Part shown: positions 1-5,768 of the stretch, in pieces | Layout: each line of letters starts with the position of its first letter | How positions within the stretch are numbered: the first letter of the stretch is position 1 | Assembly: GCA_016194825.1 (NCBI GenBank) | Contig: JACQAR010000002.1 | Coordinates: 1 to 8,384 of the forward strand | Direction of reading: 5' to 3' | Origin: Chlamydiia bacterium | GTDB taxonomy: Bacteria > Chlamydiota > Chlamydiia > Chlamydiales > SM23-39 | DNA length: 8,384 nucleotides | Made by a program: the position numbers and the translations under genes | Notes under the pieces: model-generated | The model's database searches: none | Seen by the model: the letters and a program-made list of their open reading frames with translations, nothing else | What the model was told of the DNA's origin: nothing

Positions 1-54
1 GAAAAATTGGGTGTGCAATACAAATTCAGCACCCGGTCCGTTCACCAGCTTTAG
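1..54 (+). CDS. Possible 3' end of a plus-strand gene cut by the window edge
   Basis: Frame 1 is open from the first base to a TAG at 52-54 and gives a 17-residue tail, EKLGVQYKFSTRSVHQL. I do not recognise the protein. The stop would overlap by three bases the TAA of the minus-strand membrane protein gene (51-53), a compact convergent arrangement. The stretch is too short to separate from chance: another frame on the same strand is also open across it. Only sequence to the left can decide. Confidence 0.25.
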   Translation, partial: EKLGVQYKFSTRSVHQL

Positions 55-629
55 AACAGCCTTTTTCTATAGATCGCAAAGACCATGATGACATTGATGA
101 TCAGCAAGTAGATTTGGAAAGCGGAGTTTTCGATATCCCAGTTGGGAATTGAGGGGATGACCAAGAGGACAGCAATGAGGCCGGCAAAATAGGTGGCCCC
201 TGTTTCTGTCTCTGGGTATTTCCATGCCTTCAAAAACGTAGGAAGCGCGGCAAACCCATCCCCAATGGCAGCAAAGAGGATCGCCATTCGCGGGGATTTT
301 AAAAAAACCCAGACTAAAATGGCTGCTGCCGAAGAGACGCAACAGAGTAAATCGAAATGGGTCAGCTTCCAGTAGCTTTTTTTGTTGATGAACGAGGTGA
401 GGAACACGATCAGTGGGAGAAAGCCGGCGAGAAAGATCCGGACTGTTGTCCAAGGATCGGCTCCTGCAGCTAATGCGGCTCCCGTACCGAGTAGTGGTGC
501 AAACGCCCACATCGACCAAGAAACCCGATTGGGCTTTGTTTTCCCTTTGAGTGTGTCTCGAATGTAGACATAAGATCCAAAAATGCTGATGAGCGCGCTC
601 ATGAGAACGAGAAGATGAGGAAAACTCAT
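51..629 (-). CDS. Seven-helix integral membrane protein of unknown function
   Basis: The product of 192 residues is very hydrophobic, with about seven membrane segments near residues 5-24, 38-55, 63-80, 92-110, 116-133, 144-161 and 168-187 and short polar loops, so it sits in the inner membrane. No signal peptide or catalytic motif is seen. The loop after helix 1 (IRDTLKGKTKPNRVSWSMW) and the loop after helix 5 (PTFLKAWKYPETETGATY) occupy equivalent places, giving a 3+1+3 helix pattern like PQ-loop/SWEET proteins; that resemblance is inference. I chose the ATG at 627-629 because it overlaps the stop of the mutase gene as ATGA and begins directly before helix 1; an upstream in-frame ATG at 680 would lie well inside the mutase. 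GGTGGG about ten bases upstream could bind ribosomes. Translation is probably coupled to the mutase. Function unknown; a small-solute transporter is one possibility. Confidence 0.8.
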   Translation of the reverse strand: MSFPHLLVLMSALISIFGSYVYIRDTLKGKTKPNRVSWSMWAFAPLLGTGAALAAGADPWTTVRIFLAGFLPLIVFLTSFINKKSYWKLTHFDLLCCVSSAAAILVWVFLKSPRMAILFAAIGDGFAALPTFLKAWKYPETETGATYFAGLIAVLLVIPSIPNWDIENSAFQIYLLIINVIMVFAIYRKRLF

Positions 630-2275
630 TTTGTTACCCACCATTTCGTCTGGATCAGCTCTTTGAGCCTTTGGTCGCAACGGGCGATGCCTGGGATGAT
701 GTCGGAGGCTCCTTTTTCAATGACCTCCGCGTAGATCTTGATTTTGGGTTCTGTGCCTGAGGTACGGATGACGATTTTCGTTTTGTCTTGCAGCCAAAAG
801 CGGAGCACGTCGGATTTTGGGAGGCCAGTTGGCTTGAGGTAGTCTTCAATGGTGGTGATTTTTTTGCCACAGATGTGAGAGGGAGGATTGCTGCGCAGCG
901 TCTGCATGAGCTTGGCCATCTCTTCCATGCCGCTTTGGCTTTCGCTGAAGGTGAGGCTTGTGAGCGCTTCTCGGTGGATGCCATATTGCTGGTAGAGCTG
1001 ATAGAGAAGATCCAAGAGAGTATATCCCTGCTGTTTGGCCAAGGCGGCCATTTCGGCGATGAGACAGCTAGTGGAAATGGCATCTTTATCTCGGACAAAA
1101 GTACCGTAGAGAGAGCCATAGGACTCCTCCGCGCCGTAGATGTAGCGCATATCACTTTTTTCCCAGAGCCGCATTTGCTCTGCAATGTATTTAAAGCCGG
1201 TCAGAACATCGATGCAAACGCCTCCAAAACTCTCAGCAATCGCCTTGAATAACTCGGAGGTGACGATGGTTTTCACAAAGCCTGCGTGCTTCGGAAAAGG
1301 TTTCAGGTGAGTGCAAATATGATACAGACAAAGACAGGCTGTGTGGTTGCCAGTGAGGCGGATGGCTTGATCTTGGACGCGGATAGCCACCCCTACACGA
1401 TCGGCGTCGGGATCGGTCGCAATGAAAAGATCGCTTCGGGTAGCGAGTAATTGCTGAATACCGGGGCGCATTGCGGATTCTTCTTCGGGATTCGGAGAAG
1501 GTGCTGCAGGGAAATTGCCATCGAGCGGTTTTTGTTCTTCTACAAATGAGAGCGTGCCAAAGCGGTGCAGTGCTTTGGGAATGAGCCGGATGCCTGTGCC
1601 ATGTAGATTCGAATAGATGATCTGGAGTTTTTCTTTGGGATGGGCGAGTGGGTGTTCTGCGAGTTTTTTCAGATAAGCAGTATCTATCGACGTGCCGATC
1701 CATTCAATGAGTGGGGACTGGAGATCGGCGAGTAGCACTTCTTGCACTAGGTGCGCTTCTTTCATGATGCCGATGTCATGAGGGGCGACGACTTGCGCTC
1801 CATCTTCCCAGTAGACTTTGTAGCCGTTGTATTGGGGAGGGTTGTGGGATGCTGTGATGAGGATCGCAGCTGAGGCGCCCAGATGGCGGCAGGCAAAGGA
1901 GGTCAGGGGGGTAGGGCATACTTCTTTGGCGATCCAAACTCCAATTCCATTGCCGGCTAGCACACGGGCTGCTTGTTGGGCAAACTCTTTGGAATGGTGG
2001 CGCACATCGTAGCCGATGAAGACGGGGTGGGGCTTTTTGTGGTGTTTCTTGAGATAGTTCGCAATCCCTTGGGTCGCTCTTTGGACGGTGTAGATGTTCA
2101 TCCGGTTTGGGCCCACCCCCATTACGCCCCGCATGCCTCCTGTGCCAAAGGAAATCTCTTTAAAAAAAGCATCGGCGAGCTCCTGGGGGCTTAAGGATCG
2201 GATGGCCTCTTTGGTCTCTTTATCATAGGGGCCATCGAGCCACTCTTGGACTTTCTGTTGGATTGCAGGGGTCAT
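626..2275 (-). CDS. Phosphohexomutase (phosphoglucomutase/phosphomannomutase family)
   Basis: The product (549 residues) belongs to the alpha-D-phosphohexomutase superfamily, cytosolic enzymes that interconvert hexose 1- and 6-phosphates through a phosphoserine. All four family motifs are visible in order: the active-site loop TASHNP at residues 141-146, with Ser143 as the phosphorylated serine; the Mg-binding loop DPDADR at 288-293; the sugar-binding loop GAEESYG at 381-387; and the phosphate-binding loop RTSGTEPK at 504-511. The N-terminal GTGGMRG (44-50) is typical of the larger PgcA-like branch, usually about 580 residues, so this copy is slightly short but intact. The start ATG at 2273-2275 matches where the family begins; no clear Shine-Dalgarno sequence precedes it. 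The gene faces the ATPase gene across a short promoter region and is followed by the membrane protein gene with a 4-base overlap. Glucose versus mannose specificity cannot be told by eye. Confidence 0.95.
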   Translation of the reverse strand: MTPAIQQKVQEWLDGPYDKETKEAIRSLSPQELADAFFKEISFGTGGMRGVMGVGPNRMNIYTVQRATQGIANYLKKHHKKPHPVFIGYDVRHHSKEFAQQAARVLAGNGIGVWIAKEVCPTPLTSFACRHLGASAAILITASHNPPQYNGYKVYWEDGAQVVAPHDIGIMKEAHLVQEVLLADLQSPLIEWIGTSIDTAYLKKLAEHPLAHPKEKLQIIYSNLHGTGIRLIPKALHRFGTLSFVEEQKPLDGNFPAAPSPNPEEESAMRPGIQQLLATRSDLFIATDPDADRVGVAIRVQDQAIRLTGNHTACLCLYHICTHLKPFPKHAGFVKTIVTSELFKAIAESFGGVCIDVLTGFKYIAEQMRLWEKSDMRYIYGAEESYGSLYGTFVRDKDAISTSCLIAEMAALAKQQGYTLLDLLYQLYQQYGIHREALTSLTFSESQSGMEEMAKLMQTLRSNPPSHICGKKITTIEDYLKPTGLPKSDVLRFWLQDKTKIVIRTSGTEPKIKIYAEVIEKGASDIIPGIARCDQRLKELIQTKWWVTK

Positions 2276-2308
2276 GCTGTTATAGGAGTGTACTAGATAT
2301 ACAAAAAA

Positions 2309-2339
2309 TTGGCATTTGGAGTATACTCCAAATTATAAG
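2309..2339 (+). promoter_or_regulatory. Possible sigma-70-like promoter with long spacer for the ATPase gene
   Basis: TTGGCA at 2309-2314 differs from the -35 consensus by one base, and TATAAG at 2334-2339 resembles a -10 box. They are 19 bases apart, longer than the usual 17. The spacer is filled by the 20-bp palindrome at 2314-2333. Transcription would start near 2346, just before the second palindrome and the ATG at 2364. The boxes are seen by eye only; the region is AT-rich, so chance matches are possible. Confidence 0.35.
2314..2333. promoter_or_regulatory. Perfect 20-bp palindrome, likely operator
   Basis: The half-site ATTTGGAGTA is followed directly by its exact reverse complement TACTCCAAAT. 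The site lies between the divergent mutase and ATPase genes and within the spacer of a possible promoter. A symmetric site of this size fits a dimeric DNA-binding regulator. As RNA it could also fold into an 8-bp hairpin with a UAUA loop. Which protein binds is unknown; the ATPase carries a winged-helix-like region and is a candidate. Confidence 0.65.
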
Positions 2340-2348
2340 TCAAAAACC

Positions 2349-2362
2349 TGGAGTAGACTCCA
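2349..2362. promoter_or_regulatory. Second, imperfect copy of the operator-like palindrome
   Basis: TGGAGTAGACTCCA repeats the core of the palindrome at 2314-2333, differing only in the central bases (AG for AT) and in the left flank. The centres of the two copies are 32 bp apart, about three helical turns, so bound proteins would face the same side of DNA. Its GGAG (2350-2353) is also the best ribosome-binding candidate for the ATG at 2364, so binding at this site or hairpin formation could block transcription or translation. Confidence 0.6.
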
Positions 2363-2363
2363 A

Positions 2364-3560
2364 ATGTTTCGTTTTATTATAGAGACTTTCCACCGTCTCA
2401 TTGCAGAATTACCCGAATTTCAGACCCGCTATCTATACCCTTCTTTTCAGTTGCGCAATCGCTTGACGGGATTGGTCGGACCGAGAGGGGTGGGGAAAAC
2501 AACTCTTTTGCTGCAATATATTAAAAATGAGCTGTTTAAATCAAGAGAAGCGATCTATTTTTCTGCAGACTTGGTCTATTTTCAGCAAGAGCGTCTGTTG
2601 CAGTTTGTCGCAGACCTCCATCAGAAAGAAGGGTATAAAATCATTTTCATCGATGAAATCCACAAGTACCGGGGATGGGATCAGGAATTAAAGAACTTGT
2701 ACGACTCCTTTCCGTCGCTGAAGATTGTCTTTTCAGGCAGCTCTATGCTCGATTTAGTATCAGGGAGCTATGATCTTTCCCGACGGGCCAAGCTCTATCG
2801 TTTACAGGGGCTTTCTTTCCGAGAATATCTGAATTTTTCTCAAAATATGCATCTGGAAGCGATTTCCTTTCAGGATCTTTTGAAGGGCTCTTCTTTGCCA
2901 GACATTCCGAAAGTGCTGACCCATTTTGAGAACTATCTTGCACAAGGATATTATCCGTTTGTCTTTGAAGATCCTCATTCTTACCATGAAAAAGTATCTC
3001 GGATTATAGAGAAAACAATTTTTGAAGACATTGCGAATTATTACCACCTCAAGACGGAAAACCTACAGATTTTTAAGAAGATTTTGACGTTCTTAGCCTC
3101 TATTTCTCCAGGAGAATTGAGTATTCATAACTTGGCGCAAAACTTAAGCGTAGATCACAAAACAGCGCAACACTATTTAACCATTTTGCAAGAAGTAGGT
3201 TTGATACGAGAGTTGCATCCTTACGCAGGAGGAGGCGCTTCTCTCAGAAAAGCTGCTAAATTTTTGCTCAATAATACCACCTTAATGCACACCATGCAGA
3301 AATATTTAGGACAACAAATTTTGAAGGGGACTCTCAGAGAGTTATTTTTTGTGCAATCGCTGCAGAATGCGGAAGTGCCCATTTTCTGTTCTGAGATGGG
3401 AGATTATCGGACAAGAGAGGCGCTGTTTGAAATTGGAGGAAAGAGCAAAACGGCTAAGCAGTTGAAGGGGGCAAACTTGCCTGCTTATTTGGTAAAGGAT
3501 GACGTGTTGCAAGCCCTCAAAAGGGAGATCCCTCTTTTTCATTGCGGCTTTTTGTACTAG
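2364..3560 (+). CDS. AAA+ ATPase with DUF4143-like C-terminal region
   Basis: The product (398 residues) is a P-loop ATPase of the AAA_14 plus DUF4143 type. Seen: Walker A GPRGVGKT at residues 39-46, Walker B IIFIDEIH at 93-100, a sensor-like FSGSS at 123-127, and SRR at 139-141, a candidate arginine finger. A winged-helix-like stretch follows at about 245-285 (LAQNLSVDHKTAQHYLTILQ), then FEIGGKSKTAKQL at about 355-367, the E-x-G-x-K pattern seen at the end of DUF4143 proteins and resembling a degenerate PD-(D/E)xK nuclease strand. I prefer the ATG at 2364, preceded by GGAG ten bases upstream. A TTG at 2316 would add 16 residues encoded by the palindromes, with no ribosome-binding site. Proteins of this type are common, often mobile or accessory, and mostly uncharacterised. 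No partner gene is adjacent in the same unit; the Inc-like pair begins 131 bases downstream. Confidence 0.9.
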   Translation: MFRFIIETFHRLIAELPEFQTRYLYPSFQLRNRLTGLVGPRGVGKTTLLLQYIKNELFKSREAIYFSADLVYFQQERLLQFVADLHQKEGYKIIFIDEIHKYRGWDQELKNLYDSFPSLKIVFSGSSMLDLVSGSYDLSRRAKLYRLQGLSFREYLNFSQNMHLEAISFQDLLKGSSLPDIPKVLTHFENYLAQGYYPFVFEDPHSYHEKVSRIIEKTIFEDIANYYHLKTENLQIFKKILTFLASISPGELSIHNLAQNLSVDHKTAQHYLTILQEVGLIRELHPYAGGGASLRKAAKFLLNNTTLMHTMQKYLGQQILKGTLRELFFVQSLQNAEVPIFCSEMGDYRTREALFEIGGKSKTAKQLKGANLPAYLVKDDVLQALKREIPLFHCGFLY

Positions 3561-3680
3561 AAGGTTTACCACAGAAGCGAGCGACGAAACCCTTTTACTG
3601 GGATAGGTTCAGTGGTGCTTAAATTTTTTTGCATTATATTTTACATATGTTTTACCATGTCTTGCGGTATTTTTAATGAA

Positions 3681-3685
3681 AGGAG
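3681..3685 (+). promoter_or_regulatory. Strong ribosome-binding site for the coiled-coil Inc-like gene
   Basis: AGGAG lies six bases before the ATG at 3692, inside AAAGGAG. It is the clearest Shine-Dalgarno sequence in the window and settles the start of this gene. The 131 bases from 3561 are AT-rich, with a T-run at 3624-3630 and several TATA-like stretches that could include a promoter. I see no convincing paired -35/-10 boxes and no terminator hairpin there. Confidence 0.75.
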
Positions 3686-3691
3686 AAAGTT

Positions 3692-4522
3692 ATGGCATAT
3701 GCACCACAGGGCGTTTTCGACCCGCGCTACTCAGTTGAAGATAGCCCTCGTCTTTTCAGGCCAAATGCTTTTGATGCTCTGCCGTTCTTGGCGACAAAAT
3801 GGCCGGAAGGGAAATTTCCTCAAGATAACCAAGTAGTGGTTATTCTGGCGCGTCAACGATTGGATGAACTCAACAGAGGGCTGAATGATAACAAATATCG
3901 AAGAGCTCTTCTAGCAGCCGGTGTGACGAGCGGAGGTATTGGCAGCTTGAGCGTGGCTGCATCTCTCAACACTAGCGCACCTGCCAATTTCACCCTAAAA
4001 GCCGCTGTCGCCGCAAAAAGTGCAGGAACGTCAGTCGCAGTGTTGGGATTTGCTGCAGTTGGAGTGGTGGCAACTGCGTACGGGGCGTATCAAATTGTGA
4101 CATGGTACTTTTCAGAGCCACTTTCGCAAGAAGATATAGAGCGGCAACTACAAGCTTTGAGACGACAACTAAAAGTTGTAACGGATGAACTGACAGAAAA
4201 AAATGCAGAGATCGAAGCGTTAACCCATCAAGTCGCTGATCTGCAACAAAAGAAGAGAGATGAGAGAAGCGCGGCGCTTGATAATCTAGAGGAGAGCGTT
4301 TCTGCACTGATATCACAAAAGGATCAGAAGATCAAAAATCTGGGGCGCCGGGTCGCAAAGCTGCAAGGCCATATCGATGATCTGTCTGAGATGCTTAAAA
4401 AATATATGCAAAAAAATAGTGTGCAGAAATTTATTGAAGAGTTCCTTGTTGCTGAAAAAAATCCAGCGGATTTACAAAGATTTAAAGAAAAATGTCAAGA
4501 CGAACTGAAAAAACATAAATAA
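3692..4522 (+). CDS. Candidate inclusion membrane (Inc-like) protein with coiled coil
   Basis: The product (276 residues) has no domain I can name. Its layout is an N-terminal polar region (1-70), two hydrophobic stretches at about 71-92 and 112-140 separated by a short linker, then a long charged C-terminal half. That half contains a heptad-patterned coiled coil from about 145 to 240 (I149, L153, L156, L160, then L167, I174, L177, V181, L184) and a basic end. There is no cleavable signal peptide. Paired hydrophobic segments with a cytosol-facing coiled coil are the hallmark of chlamydial Inc proteins, which type III secretion inserts into the host-derived inclusion membrane. This is an inference from architecture, not a family match. 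The start is fixed by AGGAG six bases upstream. The next gene follows after 11 bases and has the same paired-helix layout. A bacterial inner-membrane coiled-coil protein is the main alternative. Confidence 0.8.
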   Translation: MAYAPQGVFDPRYSVEDSPRLFRPNAFDALPFLATKWPEGKFPQDNQVVVILARQRLDELNRGLNDNKYRRALLAAGVTSGGIGSLSVAASLNTSAPANFTLKAAVAAKSAGTSVAVLGFAAVGVVATAYGAYQIVTWYFSEPLSQEDIERQLQALRRQLKVVTDELTEKNAEIEALTHQVADLQQKKRDERSAALDNLEESVSALISQKDQKIKNLGRRVAKLQGHIDDLSEMLKKYMQKNSVQKFIEEFLVAEKNPADLQRFKEKCQDELKKHK

Positions 4523-4533
4523 GAAGAATAAGT

Positions 4534-5067
4534 ATGGCAGCGGTGTTGTTAGGGGCTGGGGCTAATTACGTACAGCGAGACTGGAGTGGAAGACGGCCCT
4601 ATACGGTCATTGCCGGAGCGCTTGCTTGCGTCTCTGCGTTTAGTTTCTCAGTAGCAGGCGTTTCCTATGCGTTTCAGCGGAATGAAATTGAAATTCCGTC
4701 TTGGTTGATGAGCGCGGGAATGGGCGCATTGGGCATGATTAATCTAGCTGGTAGTTATGCTGTATGGCATTTCATTTCGCAAAGATCGGCTTCTGGGCGA
4801 GAGCTTCAGCAGATTGCAGATTTGGCAGTTCAAATGCGCCAGATAGTTGCAGAGGACAGGACTCCAGCGGCTCTGCAGCAGATTGTGCTAAACATGAATG
4901 CAGATGATACCACTCAGCGCATTGATGCTCTAAGAGAACAAGTAGATGCAGCGAGAGGAAATGATGGCCAAAGAGCACTTACGCCTCCTAATGTTCAGCC
5001 GCGCCATTCATCCCCAGAAGTAGCAGCTCTGTTGCGTGCAGCGCAAACAGGCTTGGATGCGGAGTGA
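4534..5067 (+). CDS. Second candidate Inc-like membrane protein
   Basis: The product (177 residues) has a short polar N-terminus, two hydrophobic segments at about residues 22-48 and 56-82 split by the polar turn QRNEIEIPSW, and a hydrophilic C-terminal half (83-177) that is helix-prone to about 140 and then rich in proline, serine and charge. This paired-helix hairpin again fits chlamydial Inc proteins; no sequence family is recognised. It starts 11 bases after the stop of the upstream Inc-like gene, with a weak AAGAAG about seven bases before the ATG, so the two genes are probably co-transcribed and the products may act together or form a complex. The C-terminal tail would face the host cytosol if the Inc assignment is right. 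Alternative: an ordinary inner-membrane protein of unknown role. Confidence 0.75.
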   Translation: MAAVLLGAGANYVQRDWSGRRPYTVIAGALACVSAFSFSVAGVSYAFQRNEIEIPSWLMSAGMGALGMINLAGSYAVWHFISQRSASGRELQQIADLAVQMRQIVAEDRTPAALQQIVLNMNADDTTQRIDALREQVDAARGNDGQRALTPPNVQPRHSSPEVAALLRAAQTGLDAE

Positions 5068-5112
5068 ACAACTCAAATTTCTCAATGAGCCAAGGCCTAT
5101 ATATACTGAGAG

Positions 5113-5298
5113 GGATTCAAAAATCGGGAGATGCTAAGGAGGCGCCCCGATTTTGAGCCAGGTGAAGCCGGCGTCAAATCCTCCCCCAAAGACGATGCGT
5201 TTTTGGGGACCCCTCAGCTCAACTTGCATAAGTTGAGCGATGCAGACGGGCTCAAAAGCGGTGGCTGTCCGACGCCGGCAGAACCGATTTTTGAATCA
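5113..5298. repeat. Highly structured intergenic element with nested and competing inverted repeats
   Basis: A ~185-bp element fills most of the gap between two convergent genes. Perfect inverted repeats seen: 14 bp at 5114-5127/5284-5297 (outer arms); 9 bp at 5167-5175/5271-5279; 9 bp at 5151-5159/5249-5257, which crosses the previous pair; and a 9-bp hairpin with GCAT loop at 5217-5225/5230-5238. A hairpin of 11 pairs including one G-U lies at 5184-5194/5198-5208. A further 9-bp pairing, 5120-5128/5146-5154, excludes the outer arms. The minus frame from 5295 to the TAG at 5134-5136 is open, with an ATG at 5229 giving 31 codons starting MQVELRGPQKRIVFGGG; I have no evidence that it is translated. 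The element could be a dispersed repeat/MITE, a structured RNA or a bidirectional terminator. I see no match to tmRNA, SRP RNA, RNase P RNA or 6S RNA. Confidence 0.7.
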
Positions 5299-5312
5299 CG
5301 AGCAGTATAGGT

Positions 5313-5768
5313 TCATACATCAAAACACATGTGCAACAGGTTGTCCATATAGGTCATGAGCTGCTCTTCAATATGCGCTGTTGGAACGAGAGGAGCCTCA
5401 GGGTGGTTGATCCCTTCGCAGCGCACTGCCGCTTCTTGCCATTGCTTTTCATCGCCGATGTTGTAGGGCCACCAAGGAAAAGTGCGGCATTGTACAGGTC
5501 TTGCCTCATAGACAGTGCACCGCTTCTCTTTTAAAAAGATGCAGTCGTACGTATTGGGCTTGTCGAGCAGAGAATATTGCCCATCGTAGCGGGTATACTT
5601 TTTTAAAAAGGCCTCTCTTTTCAGTCCAAAATAGTGGCTGAGATGGTCCACGTCTTGTTCTGAGAGATAGACGTAGCTGGGAGAGGTGCTCGTGCAACAC
5701 TGGCCGCAACCGGTGCACTGGAAGCGGAGTCCTGGTTCAAACCAGCGCTTTTCTATTTCTGTTTCCAC
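5313..5768 (-). CDS. YkgJ-type cysteine-cluster protein
   Basis: The product (151 residues) belongs to the CxxCxxCC (YkgJ/YcgN, Fe/Zn-chelating) family. Cysteines 18, 21, 24 and 25 form CTGCGQCC near the N-terminus, and further cysteines at 76, 84, 94 and 117 lie in the family's usual context (CIFL, RCTVYEARPVQCRTFPWWP). These probably bind a metal or iron-sulfur cluster in the cytosol; the reaction is unknown for most of the family. The start is a GTG at 5766-5768, supported by GGAG at 5777-5780 with eight bases of spacing. This places the start inside the 3' end of the phosphoesterase gene, a 16-base overlap implying coupled translation. It is the last gene of the minus-strand run, and the structured element lies 15 bases after its stop. 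Complete and of typical length. Confidence 0.9.
   Translation of the reverse strand: METEIEKRWFEPGLRFQCTGCGQCCTSTSPSYVYLSEQDVDHLSHYFGLKREAFLKKYTRYDGQYSLLDKPNTYDCIFLKEKRCTVYEARPVQCRTFPWWPYNIGDEKQWQEAAVRCEGINHPEAPLVPTAHIEEQLMTYMDNLLHMCFDV

Noticed and set aside
788..1252. Long open frame on the plus strand opposite the mutase gene.
   Set aside because: It is antisense to a clearly conserved enzyme and has no recognisable domain; other long frames opposite real genes (for example 5939-6442) are rejected for the same reason.
3561..3691. Possible intrinsic terminator after the ATPase gene (T-run at 3624-3630).
   Set aside because: No stable GC-rich hairpin directly precedes the T-run; the best nearby pairing is only three to four bases.
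3612..3836. Plus-strand open frame of 74 residues starting in the AT-rich leader of the first Inc-like gene.
   Set aside because: It has no ribosome-binding site and overlaps the well-supported start at 3692 in another frame; it is a shadow.
5113..5298. Resemblance of part of the plus strand (AAGCCGGCGTCAAATCC) to a cobalamin riboswitch core.
   Set aside because: The conserved B12 box and the rest of the core are missing, and the nearest plus-strand gene lies upstream, not downstream, so there is nothing for it to regulate in cis.
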